Of a DNA stretch of 64,000 nucleotides, positions 43,146 to 53,284 are shown piece by piece. Source of the DNA: Cyclobacterium sp. 1_MG-2023 (GTDB lineage Bacteria > Bacteroidota > Bacteroidia > Cytophagales > Cyclobacteriaceae); the NCBI RefSeq assembly GCF_030546805.1, contig NZ_JAUOPC010000011.1, positions 62,001 through 126,000 on the forward strand. The letters are read 5' to 3'. The first letter of the stretch is position 1, and each line of letters begins with the position of its first letter. Made by a program: the position numbers and the translations under genes. The notes beneath the pieces are model-generated. The model searched no databases. It saw nothing but the letters and a program-made list of their open reading frames with translations, and was not told the origin of the DNA.

Positions 43146-45656
43146 TTAATTCATCATTCCTGGTGATGCACCTCCTTCACTTTCTTTCAAATCTTCATTG
43201 GTAACCCCTCTTTTTTTCCTTCTTCCGCCGTCTACACTTAGCTTCCCAATTCGATAAGAGAAGTTGATCTTGAAATTCATGAATTTCATTCCTGTTATAC
43301 TACTTTGTGTAATGGTAGGCGTTTCTAACTCATTTCTAATTTTAAATTCAGGTGTGAAAAAGTTTTCAGCTCCAAATCCTATACTTCCACGTTTTTCGGC
43401 AAATTGCTTATTCAAACTTAAGCTATAAATCCCGAAACCTCCTGCTGAACCCTGTAGTTGTACTCGCCTTCCTCGGTAAAAACTGAAAGCTTGGAGTTGC
43501 CAGTTTTTCGGTAGGGTATAATTCCCAAACAACCTTCCACTGATAACAAAACCATCATTTTGTGCTTTGTATTGTGGGGCATCCAGTCCATTGTCCAATT
43601 GCGCATAGTATCCATCTATGGAGCCATTTAAAGAAAATTTACCGGATATGTTAATATTAGAGAAGATGCCCAAGCCATAGGCCCTTTCATTTCCAATGTT
43701 TTCGTAGGTGGTAAAGATCACATCATCATCTTGGATCGTCCTTACCGGTTGAATAGAACCTGTCGTATTTCTCAAGTAGGAAGTGAAATTAAGAGAGGTT
43801 CCTTTGATAAAGGTACTGTAAGACAATTCATAATTGTCGGTCATTTCCGGGTCCAATAAAGGATTACCCTGGGTGATTTGTTGCGGGTTAGAAGCTTGAA
43901 TATTAGGGTTTAAGTAATTTAAAGAAGGCCTTTGAATTCTTCTATTATAGGCGGCTTTTAGCATATTTCCATTGGCCAATTTTCTACCAAAGTTCATATT
44001 GGGAACTACGGTGCCATAAGAAGGGATATCCACCGGTAGGTCTGAAGAAAGAAAATCTGCATCAATATTGGTGTATTCATACCGAATACCGGTTTTCAAG
44101 GTGTAATGCTCTAAAAATCCCAAGGTATAGGACAAATACCCGGCAGTTACATTTTGGTTATAATTAAATTGATTAGACAAATCAACATCTTCAACTTCTA
44201 CATAATCGCTATCAGCACCTTCCGCACGGAAATAAGCAAAATCGCTGGTTGCTTTTCTGAGGATGTTTTTAGCCCCATATTCTATGATTTGCTCATCTTT
44301 TGACCCAAGAGGTGTTACATAATCCACCTGAATAGTGAACTCCTCATTAAGGTTGTCATTGTCATTCTTAATTCTACTAATTACCTGATCAAAAGTCTCA
44401 TTGTATAAGCTATTAACGAAATCATTGGTTCGATCGCTTCTTGAATAGAGGCCTGAGAAACTAATTTCTTTACCTTTTTTTTCATAAGATTTCGTGTAGT
44501 TATAGCTGACATCTAAATTGTTGGAAAGATTGTCTGTGCTAACATCCCTTAGCAACTCACTGATCAACATATCTTCAATATAGGTCTCAGTATAAAGATC
44601 ATCTTGCTTATTTTTCATGTTCCTAAGTCCGAAACTGACAGAGGTGGTCATGAAATTGTATTTATTGATTTCATAATCCCAGCCAAAGTTATACCTTCCA
44701 AACATCATATTATTTCGTGTATCTGCCATTTGAAGAACCCTTTTAGCTGTACCATCATCAGCAAGCAAAGTCTGCTCATTTTCAAAGCTACCCAGTACAT
44801 TGTAACCAGCACGGCCAAAACCGCCTAAAGAAAAGCCCATTTTTCCTTTTTTCAAGGCTGCATTTAGACCAAGATTTGATCCTCTCAAACCTGCACTGGT
44901 ATTGATATTTAAGGAAGCTCCTTGTAGTTTGTTCTTTTTTGTAACAATATTGATCACCCCACCTGTACCTTCAGCATCATATTTAGCAGAGGGGGAAGTA
45001 ATTACTTCCACGGATTTAATTTCTTCCGCCGGAATTTGCTTTAATGCATCTGCAATATTATTGGCAACAATGGCAGACTGTTTATTGTCTATTAATACAA
45101 GGATATTGCTACTGCCTCTCATGGAAACATTGCCATCCAAATCAACCGTCAACATTGGGACTCTTCTCAATACGTCAGAAGCATCTCCACCTACAGTGGT
45201 CTTGTCATTCTCAGCATTGTATATCGTTCGGTCTACTTTCTCTGTGATTAGGCTTCTTTGCCCTTGGACAGTTACCTCCTCAAGAGAAACTGCTGACTCC
45301 TTCAGGCCTATGTTTCCTAAAAACAATGATGGAGTATTGGGCCCCACTTGGATGTCATCTCTGACAAATGTGTCATAGCCAACAAAACTCAATTCCACCT
45401 TGTATTTACCTGCTTTTTTTACGTTGAAAAAGAATTCTCCATTGTCATCTGCAACCCCACCGGCAATGGAAGTTTCAGAAGCTGATTCCTTTAAAAAAGC
45501 CGTAGCATATGGGATTGGCTCACCAGTGGCTTGATTGACCACTTTACCTGAAATTTTGAACTCCTTCTTTTCAGAAGCTTGTTGACCAATAGCATTTAAA
45601 GATGCATAGGTCAGCATTATTATGGAAATTAATAATAGTTTGGTTATTTTTTTCAT
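43146..45656 (-). CDS. TonB-dependent-receptor-like outer membrane protein (OMP_b-brl type)
   Basis: 836 residues. A Sec signal is followed by a carboxypeptidase-regulatory-like domain (GKVVNQATGEPIPYATAFLK), a plug domain (SDVLRRVPMLTVDLDGNVSM; SVEVITSPSAKYDAEGTGGV; INIVTKKNK) and a long beta-barrel ending IGKLSVDG with a basic C-terminal tail. This architecture is the OMP_b-brl_3 group of TonB-like receptors, not a SusC, and no SusD gene is adjacent. The ligand is unknown. It is divergent from the LytS/LytTR pair, sharing 293 bases of intergenic DNA. Confidence 0.88.
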   Translation of the reverse strand: MKKITKLLLISIIMLTYASLNAIGQQASEKKEFKISGKVVNQATGEPIPYATAFLKESASETSIAGGVADDNGEFFFNVKKAGKYKVELSFVGYDTFVRDDIQVGPNTPSLFLGNIGLKESAVSLEEVTVQGQRSLITEKVDRTIYNAENDKTTVGGDASDVLRRVPMLTVDLDGNVSMRGSSNILVLIDNKQSAIVANNIADALKQIPAEEIKSVEVITSPSAKYDAEGTGGVINIVTKKNKLQGASLNINTSAGLRGSNLGLNAALKKGKMGFSLGGFGRAGYNVLGSFENEQTLLADDGTAKRVLQMADTRNNMMFGRYNFGWDYEINKYNFMTTSVSFGLRNMKNKQDDLYTETYIEDMLISELLRDVSTDNLSNNLDVSYNYTKSYEKKGKEISFSGLYSRSDRTNDFVNSLYNETFDQVISRIKNDNDNLNEEFTIQVDYVTPLGSKDEQIIEYGAKNILRKATSDFAYFRAEGADSDYVEVEDVDLSNQFNYNQNVTAGYLSYTLGFLEHYTLKTGIRYEYTNIDADFLSSDLPVDIPSYGTVVPNMNFGRKLANGNMLKAAYNRRIQRPSLNYLNPNIQASNPQQITQGNPLLDPEMTDNYELSYSTFIKGTSLNFTSYLRNTTGSIQPVRTIQDDDVIFTTYENIGNERAYGLGIFSNINISGKFSLNGSIDGYYAQLDNGLDAPQYKAQNDGFVISGRLFGNYTLPKNWQLQAFSFYRGRRVQLQGSAGGFGIYSLSLNKQFAEKRGSIGFGAENFFTPEFKIRNELETPTITQSSITGMKFMNFKINFSYRIGKLSVDGGRRKKRGVTNEDLKESEGGASPGMMN

Positions 45657-45949
45657 TTGTCTATGTTTTCCAAAATGGTTACAGTTATTGAATACCTATA
45701 CAAAAGAAAAATTTTCTCCCCAATTATAAAAGTCCAATAGATAGGAAGGGTAGATAAATCGACCAAAAGCACATTTGAGCAGACTAATAGTAAATGCGAG
45801 AATGGGAACCAAGTTTAATAGATGAATTCCTACTATTTAACGATGTTCTGTCCTATTTGGTAGATTTAAACTTTTCCTTTAATATCTTTCTTTTATGTTT
45901 ACATAGGATTATTACAGTTCGGAGTCCTTAAACTCCAAATCTATTCCAT

Positions 45950-47023
45950 ATGACAAATTCAATTAAGCCTAGAAAAATCACATTTCTTATCCACATTCTG
46001 GTCTGGATATTTATAGCCATAGTGATTTTTGTAGTAAGCCCTCTTTCATGGAAGGTTGACCTGCCAATAGAGTATTGGTTCAAACAAGGATTGACACTTT
46101 TATTTCTTATCCTAGGTTTTTACCTCAACATGTATGTTTTGGTACCTAAATTACTTTTTAAGGATAAAATCTGGGCATTTATAGGATTGGGTATTTTACT
46201 TAATCTTTTGTTTCTGTTTTTGATCATTCAATTTGAAAACCTTGTGAATTTACCTGAGTTGATGCACAATGCTTTCAGGCCTGATAAGCCTTATTTGCCC
46301 AAGCCGAGGAATTTTAGTTACGACCTCTTTACCATATTGTTATTGTTATTTGGCCTAGGAATAAGTACCAGTATTGTGGTGGTTGAAAAGTGGCAAATAG
46401 ATGCGGGAATAAGGAGACAAATGGAGCAGGAAAAAGTCTCCTCCGAACTGTCCTATTTGAAAGCTCAAATTAACCCTCATTTTTTCTTTAACACCTTGAA
46501 TAATATTTATTCGCTAACAAATATTGACGTTGAGAGAGCTCAAAAAGCGATTTTAAAGCTTTCTAGAATGATGCGGTACGTCCTATATGAGACCGATAAG
46601 GATACTACCTATCTGAGTAAGGAACTTGACTTTATCAGAGATTATATTGAACTGATGCGTTTGCGTTTGTCTGATAAAGTGAATTTGAATTTAGATATTC
46701 AAGAAAAAACTGATGATATTCCAATCGCCCCAATGCTTTTACTTCCATTTATTGAGAATTGTTTCAAACATGGCGTAAGTGCAAAAGCGGAAAGTAAGAT
46801 TGAGATATTTGTTAGTCAAAAAGGAAAGGTTCTTGAACTTAAAACTGTAAATTTGAAATTCCCTGCCAATCCTAAAAGTAAAGAAAGTATGGGCAGTGGG
46901 ATAGGGCTTACCAATACGAAAAGGAGATTGGATCTGATCTATGGAAACAAATGTAAATTGATCATCGATGAGGATAACCCAGAAAATGAATACCGAATTC
47001 AATTAAAAATAGACCTTGGATGA
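45950..47023 (+). CDS. LytS/YehU-family sensor histidine kinase
   Basis: 357 residues. Four hydrophobic helices occupy residues ~10-150; a short coiled stretch leads to the His_kinase core SYLKAQINPHFFFNTLNNIY, whose His is the phosphorylation site, and a compact ATPase domain with LLLPFIENCFKHGVSA and GSGIGLTNTKRRLDLIYG. The stop overlaps the start of the LytTR regulator in ATGA, so the two form a two-component system. It probably senses a membrane or envelope signal. The ligand is unknown. Confidence 0.92.
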   Translation: MTNSIKPRKITFLIHILVWIFIAIVIFVVSPLSWKVDLPIEYWFKQGLTLLFLILGFYLNMYVLVPKLLFKDKIWAFIGLGILLNLLFLFLIIQFENLVNLPELMHNAFRPDKPYLPKPRNFSYDLFTILLLLFGLGISTSIVVVEKWQIDAGIRRQMEQEKVSSELSYLKAQINPHFFFNTLNNIYSLTNIDVERAQKAILKLSRMMRYVLYETDKDTTYLSKELDFIRDYIELMRLRLSDKVNLNLDIQEKTDDIPIAPMLLLPFIENCFKHGVSAKAESKIEIFVSQKGKVLELKTVNLKFPANPKSKESMGSGIGLTNTKRRLDLIYGNKCKLIIDEDNPENEYRIQLKIDLG

Positions 47024-47745
47024 AAGTCAAATGTGTGGTTGTAGACGATGAGCCCTTGGCATTGGATCTTGTATGTAACTTTGTGAACAAAACGGGATTT
47101 TTGGTTTTGGAAGCTAAATTTGATAGCGCTTTAGATGCTTTGTCCTTTATCAATGCCAATACGGTAGATTTGATTTTTTTAGATATACAGATGTCCGATT
47201 TGACAGGAATGGAATTGGCCAGGGTCCTGGAAGGAAGGAAGGGTAAACCATCACCTAAAATAATTTTTACAACTGCTTATAATCAATTTGCCATTGAAGG
47301 ATACAAAGTAGATGCTTTGGATTATTTGTTAAAACCTTTTGGTTATGAGGAATTTCTAAGTGCAAGTCAAAAAGCACTAAAGTATTTTGAGCAACAGACT
47401 GAAAACAAAAATTCAAATGCTGAAGATTACCTTTTTTTAAAGGTGGAATATCAGTTGGTAAAAGTGATGCTTAAAGACATTATTTTGGTAGAAGGCTATA
47501 AGGATTATGTCAAAGTTCATCTGGAAGGTAAAGAATCACCTTTGCTTTCTTTGACCACACTTAAAAACATGGAAGAATTACTTCCTGAAAATCAGTTTAT
47601 GCGGGTTCATCGTTCTTTTATCATTTCTCTGGAACAGATCAAAAGCATCAGCAAGAGTACCGTCAATATGGGAATAATGAACATTGGAATAAGCGAAGGG
47701 TATAAAGAAAGATTTTTGCAGTTTATTGGCAAATGGATCAATTGA
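47020..47745 (+). CDS. LytTR-family response regulator
   Basis: 241 residues. The receiver domain shows VVDDEPLALDLV, the phospho-acceptor Asp in LIFLDIQMSDLTGMEL, TTAYNQFAIEGY and LKPF. The LytTR DNA-binding domain occupies residues ~140-240 (LFLKVEYQLVKVMLKDII; VHRSFIISLEQIKSI). It is the partner of the kinase that precedes it. The neighbouring divergent receptor gene is a plausible target, by position only. Confidence 0.93.
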   Translation: MKVKCVVVDDEPLALDLVCNFVNKTGFLVLEAKFDSALDALSFINANTVDLIFLDIQMSDLTGMELARVLEGRKGKPSPKIIFTTAYNQFAIEGYKVDALDYLLKPFGYEEFLSASQKALKYFEQQTENKNSNAEDYLFLKVEYQLVKVMLKDIILVEGYKDYVKVHLEGKESPLLSLTTLKNMEELLPENQFMRVHRSFIISLEQIKSISKSTVNMGIMNIGISEGYKERFLQFIGKWIN

Positions 47746-47855
47746 AAGTAATTTGACCAGCCGGATCTGGCTATATTTGAAGCATCTACTAGGAAAAAGA
47801 AGAATAAACCTAAATATTCCTAGCCTACCTTTTCTGTTTCTATAGATTAACAAAT

Positions 47856-47889
47856 AAAAAAGCCCGCAATATGCTTTGCTAAGCATATT
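47856..47889 (-). terminator. Possible msrAB terminator
   Basis: An 8-bp stem (47868-47875 with 47882-47889) and 6-nt loop lie downstream of msrAB on the - strand; a T-run follows after a GC-rich 6-base gap. The gap makes the call weak. Confidence 0.4.
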
Positions 47890-47925
47890 ACAAGCCCTAA
47901 TTACGGTAGTTAAAAGTTTTGTCTT

Positions 47926-49020
47926 CTATTTAATCTTCCAAAGGTATTGTCCATAGCCTTTGGCTTCCATTTCACTTTCAGGAATAAATTTCATTGCTGC
48001 AGAGTTCATGCAGTACCTTAAGCCGGTAGGTTCAGGGCCATCATTAAAAACATGACCCAAATGGGAGTCACCAAATTTGCTTCGAACTTCTACTCTCACC
48101 ATTCCATGCCCTCTATCAGTTGGTTTTTCTAAGTACCTTGCGTCTATAGGCTTGGTAAAACTTGGCCAGCCTGAACCAGATTCATATTTGTCACTGGAAC
48201 TGAACAATGGAGCACCTGAAACGATACATACATAGATTCCTGCTGCCTTGTTCCCATTGTATTCATTGTCAAAAGAGCGTTCTGTGGCATCTTCCATGGT
48301 TACTTGGTACTGAAGGGGAGTTAACTTTTCTTTCAATTCTTTTTTTGAAGGCTTTCGGTAATTGCTTGCTTTTGGTACTTCCCAGTAATTGCTGATAAAG
48401 CGGTCTCTTCCAGATCCTGTTCTGTAGGATTTATAGGCTTGCGGTTCCTTTTTATAATAATCCTGGTGGTACTCTTCGGCAGGATAGAAGTTGGTAAATT
48501 TCACAATGGGAGTAACAATGGACTTGTCAAAAATCCCTGCAGCATCAATCTGTTGTTTAATAGATTCAGCAGCTTTTTTCTGTGCGTTGTTGTGGTAAAA
48601 TATAGCCGATTCGTATTGGCTGCCCCTGTCATAAAAGCTTCCCCCTTTATCAGTAGGGTCGTATTGCTGGAAGAAAATATCAATGACCTCGGAATAACTA
48701 ATCACATCCGGATCAAATGTTACCTGTACGGCTTCTTTATGGCTTGTTTTGCCTGAAGATACTTGTGAATAGGTAGGGTTTTTTTCTTTTCCTCCGGCAT
48801 AGCCTGAAACGACAGACAATACACCATCAATCCCTTCAAATGGAGACTCTATACACCAAAAACATCCTCCGGCAAAGGTTGCTTTCTCGGTATTACCGGC
48901 ATAGGATTCCATGTCTATTGTTTTTACCTCCTCTGAGGCTTTATTTGAGCCATTACAGGATGTCACTGCTATACATATCAGAGCCAATGCTGCAATCATT
49001 GGTTTAATGGGATATTTCAT
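47926..49020 (-). CDS. msrAB: Bifunctional peptide methionine sulfoxide reductase MsrA-MsrB, lipoprotein
   Basis: 364 residues. A lipoprotein signal ends AVTSCNGS. The MsrA domain (residues ~45-200) has the catalytic Cys in [19 protein letters not shown] and the YHQDYY motif; the MsrB domain (~225-360) has [23 protein letters not shown] and the catalytic Cys in [11 protein letters not shown]. It reduces both methionine sulfoxide epimers in envelope proteins. The zinc CxxC pairs of many MsrB proteins are absent: the first reads CIVS. That is common in MsrA-MsrB fusions such as PilB. Confidence 0.93.
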   Translation of the reverse strand: MKYPIKPMIAALALICIAVTSCNGSNKASEEVKTIDMESYAGNTEKATFAGGCFWCIESPFEGIDGVLSVVSGYAGGKEKNPTYSQVSSGKTSHKEAVQVTFDPDVISYSEVIDIFFQQYDPTDKGGSFYDRGSQYESAIFYHNNAQKKAAESIKQQIDAAGIFDKSIVTPIVKFTNFYPAEEYHQDYYKKEPQAYKSYRTGSGRDRFISNYWEVPKASNYRKPSKKELKEKLTPLQYQVTMEDATERSFDNEYNGNKAAGIYVCIVSGAPLFSSSDKYESGSGWPSFTKPIDARYLEKPTDRGHGMVRVEVRSKFGDSHLGHVFNDGPEPTGLRYCMNSAAMKFIPESEMEAKGYGQYLWKIK

Positions 49021-49461
49021 AAGTAAGTTTTTTAATCCAATTTTAAAACGGTAAAGTTTCTAAAATTGTTCAGTAAGTTTAAATTTGGATCCGGTTGAAA
49101 GATCCTTGTTTTAATTTTTAAAGCGCTTAAATGTGTAGGAACCTATATACGGTTTACCATGTCGCTTTGGTTTTATCTTCTACAATTTCTCATTCTTAGT
49201 AGCGTAGAGTCATAAAGGCAATTTCATTCATTTTTTCCAAACATACCATGGCAAGTGGAAATGACAAATTTGCAAAAATCGCCCTTATCCCTGTTTAAAA
49301 TGGTCTTTGTAATTCCTTATCAGATTAGTAGCAAATGTGGTTCTTATCAAGCTGTTAATGGCATCGTTTTTGTCCAATTTGTAGGTAGTTAAGGACTTGG
49401 TCATGATAAATTTTGATGGCCAAGCTGCGAATTAATTATAGAAACTAAACCAACATTAATT
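49021..49461. other. 441-base divergent intergenic region
   Basis: It lies between divergent msrAB and the coiled-coil lipoprotein gene. I see no RNA gene, repeat or convincing ORF. A weak candidate promoter for the rightward gene is TTTG at 49378 with TAAATTTTG at 49407, but the 25-base spacing is too wide to trust. Confidence 0.4.
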
Positions 49462-49905
49462 ATGAAACTTAATGCATTGTTTTTAAGTGTCGGAGCGTCG
49501 ACATTGTTTTTACTTTCGTCTTGTGGAGGAAACAAATCCACAGAAAATCAAATTGCGTCCACTACAGATGAGGTAGAAGAAAGAAGCGTTGAAACAAGTG
49601 AGGAAATAGAAGAAGATTTCACTTCTTTTAAAAATGAAATCACGGATGAAAAAGAAGCACTTGAAGACGAACTTCAAGAAATTAAGAATAACATCAAAGA
49701 GAATCAAATTGAACCCGCCAATGATAAAATTGATCAATACCTATCAGAGGCAGACAACAGCTTGAAAAATTTGGAAGTCAAGGTGAAAGAATTTGAGAAT
49801 GCTTCAGAAAAGCGGAAAGCCCAAATTCAATCAGAATTTGAATCTCTAGAGAAAAAAGCTGAAAAAAGCATTGAAAATTTGAAAAATGAGCTTAACAATA
49901 TATAA
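49462..49905 (+). CDS. Small coiled-coil lipoprotein
   Basis: 147 residues. A lipoprotein signal (LNALFLSVGASTLFLLSSCGG) is followed by a Glu/Lys/Asn-rich chain that is helical and coiled-coil throughout (KEALEDELQEIKNNIKE; KVKEFENASEKRKAQI). No enzyme motif is present. It is probably a structural or spacer protein in the periplasm. A strong terminator follows, so it is likely monocistronic. Confidence 0.65.
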   Translation: MKLNALFLSVGASTLFLLSSCGGNKSTENQIASTTDEVEERSVETSEEIEEDFTSFKNEITDEKEALEDELQEIKNNIKENQIEPANDKIDQYLSEADNSLKNLEVKVKEFENASEKRKAQIQSEFESLEKKAEKSIENLKNELNNI

Positions 49906-50306
49906 TTAAGTCCATTATGTAATTAATGAAGGCTATTCCCAAATCCGGGGAATAGCCTTTTTTTGTGCTGGTTTTAAACTAATCTCAAATTTGCTTAAAG
50001 AAAGGTTTAAGGCCTAAAAAATACATCATGATCAATTCAAATGATGGTAATAACCATGAAAAGTTACCCAGACCAGTGAAATCAATATTTGAAAAAAATG
50101 CCTTATATTTAAAATTAATTATTCACCTATTATAATAACTTTTACTAAGACCAGTCTTTATTCAACTAATATGAATTTGTAATTTAAACCCAAAGACCTG
50201 TATTTTCTATAAGGTAAAATGAAGCCTAACTTTAAGTTTCTCAATATTGGAAATACATGGAATAATGGATTTTTAAATTATAATTTTCTAGAGATATAAT
50301 AAATTT
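49906..50306. other. 401-base intergenic region before the sialidase
   Basis: After the terminator the DNA is AT-rich, with no ORF, RNA gene or clear TAnnTTTG promoter that I can place. The sialidase promoter is expected here. Confidence 0.4.
49929..49965 (+). terminator. Rho-independent terminator
   Basis: A 12-bp stem (49929-49940 with 49948-49959) and 7-nt loop are followed by a T-run. It ends the coiled-coil lipoprotein gene. Confidence 0.85.
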
Positions 50307-51857
50307 ATGATCGCGAAAAAAAAATATAAGCCCTTCTTTATTCTTGCTTTTGTAGCACTGAGTATTTTTATTTCTTGTAGTGAAAAGCAAAACCTCAAGA
50401 TAGCAGAGAATATTGTTTTTGAACAGGTTTATATTCCGGTGATTCAAGGAGAAACTTCTACAATTGCCTACCTGAATTTTAATCTGGAAAGGGATGAATC
50501 CATAAGTCAGCTTGAAGTGGATCTGGGCGCAGGAACCATTATAGAGAATGTTTCTATCTCCTTGGTAGGGGAAGAGGGAAGAGAGGAAATGATTTCCGGG
50601 GAATATGATTCTAATACCCACTTCTGGCGTTTGAAGGAGGAAATAACTTTAGAGAAGGGAGACCGGCAACTGGCAATTAAAGTCAGTCTTCCGGAGGATG
50701 CAGATTTGAAAAGCAAGTTTTCCTTAAACATTCCTTTGATTGAATTGGGCGGTGAGCAATCCATTCCAAATGGATTAGAAGATACGATATTTTATAGACC
50801 TGGCACAGCACTTAGAACAGCAAATGATGACGGGGTTGCTGCTTTTCGAATTCCCGGGCTTGCCACAAGTAAAAGTGGGACTTTATTGGCAGTTTATGAT
50901 GTGAGGCATGAAGATTCATCTGATTTGCAGGGAGATATTGATGTTGGGTTAAGTAGAAGTGAAGATGGAGGGAAAACCTGGGAACCAATGCAGATTATTA
51001 TGGATATGGAAGAATGGGGAGGATTGCCTGAAAATCAGAATGGTATAGGAGACCCGGCTATTTTGGTAGACAATGAGACAGGAGATATTTATGTGGTGGC
51101 TCTTTGGATTCATGGAAAGCCTGGAACAGCAGCTTGGAGAAGTTCTGAACCGGGTTTGTCACCACAAAATACCGGTCAATTAATGTTGGTTAAATCAGCA
51201 GATGATGGAAAGACATGGTCTTCGCCTAAAAATATTACTCAACCTATGAAAGAAGCCTCTTGGCAATTGTTTTTCAATGGACCCGGTAAAGGGATAAGTA
51301 TGAGAAATGGAACCTTGGTTTTCGCTGCACAGTATAAAGATAGAGACCAAATTCCTCACAGTACCATCATCTATAGTGAAGATCATGGGGATACTTGGCT
51401 AGTAGGTTCTGGTGCCCGGCCCAAAACCACAGAAGCGCAGGTAGTGGAGTTAGTAGATGGCAGATTGATGTTAAATATGAGAGATGATAGGGGAGGCTCT
51501 AGAGCGGTATATACTACGGAGGATATGGGGGAGAGTTGGCAAGAACACCCTTCCAACAGAAGCGCTTTAATTGAACCCATCTGTATGGGGAGTCTTATCA
51601 GGTTTGATAAGGACAGGTTGCTTTTTTCTAATCCTGCTAGTACGGAAGGACGATTTAATATTACGATTAAAGCAAGTAATGACGATGGATTAACTTGGCC
51701 TGAAAACCAACAAATATTATTGGATGGAAAAAAGGGTTGGGGGTATAGTTGTATGACCAAAATTAATGAAGAAGATATTGGTATTTTATATGAAAGTAGT
51801 CAAGCTCATATGACTTTTCAAATTGTGTCTATAGCCGAGTTATATGCAAATAAATAG
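50307..51857 (+). CDS. Exo-alpha-sialidase (GH33-like), lipoprotein
   Basis: 516 residues. An apparent lipoprotein signal (FFILAFVALSIFISC) precedes an N-terminal beta domain (~residues 25-150). The sialidase propeller then shows AAFRIPGLATSKSGTLLAVY (FRIP arginine), the acidic VRHEDSSDLQGDIDV and several Asp boxes: SEDGGKTWE, SADDGKTWS, SEDHGDTWL, TEDMGESW and SNDDGLTWP. It should remove terminal sialic acid from glycans outside the cell. No sialic acid catabolic genes are nearby. The GTF-like neighbours do not explain its role. Confidence 0.88.
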   Translation: MIAKKKYKPFFILAFVALSIFISCSEKQNLKIAENIVFEQVYIPVIQGETSTIAYLNFNLERDESISQLEVDLGAGTIIENVSISLVGEEGREEMISGEYDSNTHFWRLKEEITLEKGDRQLAIKVSLPEDADLKSKFSLNIPLIELGGEQSIPNGLEDTIFYRPGTALRTANDDGVAAFRIPGLATSKSGTLLAVYDVRHEDSSDLQGDIDVGLSRSEDGGKTWEPMQIIMDMEEWGGLPENQNGIGDPAILVDNETGDIYVVALWIHGKPGTAAWRSSEPGLSPQNTGQLMLVKSADDGKTWSSPKNITQPMKEASWQLFFNGPGKGISMRNGTLVFAAQYKDRDQIPHSTIIYSEDHGDTWLVGSGARPKTTEAQVVELVDGRLMLNMRDDRGGSRAVYTTEDMGESWQEHPSNRSALIEPICMGSLIRFDKDRLLFSNPASTEGRFNITIKASNDDGLTWPENQQILLDGKKGWGYSCMTKINEEDIGILYESSQAHMTFQIVSIAELYANK

Positions 51858-52042
51858 TCTTATTTCAATTAAAATTGAAAATTGTTTGATGTATATTTAA
51901 TGAGACGGGATTAATTGCGTTAATTTTAGAAAAAAATAAATTACTGTTTTTTTATTTATATAAATAGTTATATTTGACAGATGCGACATGGTTATCAATG
52001 TTCGCAATTTTAAAATAGACAACTGGTATTTATATAGGATAA

Positions 52043-53116
52043 GTGGATAATCCAGATTTTGATTTTAATTTGTTTTTTAATTTGTGTCCCCAATTACTAT
52101 GTGTAGTGGGCTATGATGGATATTTTAAAAAGGTAAACCCTTCTTTTCAAAAAGTTTTGGGATTTACTGAGCAAGAATTAAAAGAAAAACCGATTGACTC
52201 TTTTGTTCATCCTAAGGATAGAGCTTCCACTTACAATATTCGGGAGAATTTAAAAAGAGGAAAGGCTTTAAATAATTTTGAAAACAGATACGTATCTAAG
52301 TCCGGAGAAACTTTATGGCTTTCATGGACCTCAAAATTAGTACCTGAAAAGCAATTGATATTTGGTGTAGCAAAACTCATCAATCCCAAAAAGGAACTCG
52401 AAGCGAAAAGAAACGAGCTAATAAAAGAGCTTACCATTACCAATGAAAAGCTTAAACAATTAACCATAACGATATCGCATGATTTGAGGTCTCCGGTTAA
52501 TAATTTATTGGCAGTATTGGATTTTTTAGACAACGATAAAATCCAGGATGAGGAAACCCTGGAATTGGTAGAATTAATTCATAAATCTACTTTAGGAATA
52601 AAATCACGACTAGATGAATTTCTTTCCTCCCTGAAAAAGGAGGAATTATTGGTTGTAAAGGTTTCAAATATAGGCTTTCAGGATGTTTTGGATCAGTCTA
52701 TTAACGGCATGAAATCTTTGATTAAGAATTCCAATGCTACAATAGTAGCTGATTTCTCTGAGGTCCCGGAGATTCATTTCAATAAAAATTACTTGGAAAG
52801 TATATTTTTAAACCTTATTTCCAATGCCATAAAATATACAAGACCCGACATCAGCCCGGTTATCAAAATAAAGAGTTTTCAAAAATCCGGCATAATCAAG
52901 CTGTCTGTAAAAGACAATGGGATAGGTTTCGATATGGGTAAGGTAAGAAAGAAGATTTTTGGGTTTGATCAGAAATTCAACGACAGTGAAGAAAGCCAAG
53001 GGATAGGTTTGTATTTGGTTCACAAGCAGGTCACTACATTGGGAGGGAAAATAGAACTTCGCAGCAAACCGGAAAAAGGCTCTGAGTTTATCCTATCCTT
53101 TAAGAATTTAGAATAA
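52043..53116 (+). CDS. PAS-domain sensor histidine kinase
   Basis: 357 residues from a GTG start; no in-frame ATG nearby. Residues ~5-120 are a PAS domain (VVGYDGYFKKVNPSFQKVLG). The H-box is TITISHDLRSPVNNLL with the phosphorylated His, and the ATPase has NLISNAIKYT, DNGIGFD and GIGLYLVHKQV. No membrane helix is present, so it is soluble and senses a cytosolic signal. No response regulator is adjacent, so it is an orphan kinase. Confidence 0.9.
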   Translation: MDNPDFDFNLFFNLCPQLLCVVGYDGYFKKVNPSFQKVLGFTEQELKEKPIDSFVHPKDRASTYNIRENLKRGKALNNFENRYVSKSGETLWLSWTSKLVPEKQLIFGVAKLINPKKELEAKRNELIKELTITNEKLKQLTITISHDLRSPVNNLLAVLDFLDNDKIQDEETLELVELIHKSTLGIKSRLDEFLSSLKKEELLVVKVSNIGFQDVLDQSINGMKSLIKNSNATIVADFSEVPEIHFNKNYLESIFLNLISNAIKYTRPDISPVIKIKSFQKSGIIKLSVKDNGIGFDMGKVRKKIFGFDQKFNDSEESQGIGLYLVHKQVTTLGGKIELRSKPEKGSEFILSFKNLE

Positions 53117-53284
53117 GTGCGCTTTATTCCAATCTTTTTTGCTAATCAATCCCTACCTCAGAACTTATTTTTATAAATTATTTGGGTAAAACCGATTCAT
53201 TTTCCTTTCTTTCCCGTTAAGCAATTAGCAAAGCATCGCCTAAATAAGCTTTATCATGGAATTTAGAACGTATCGTTATTATAT

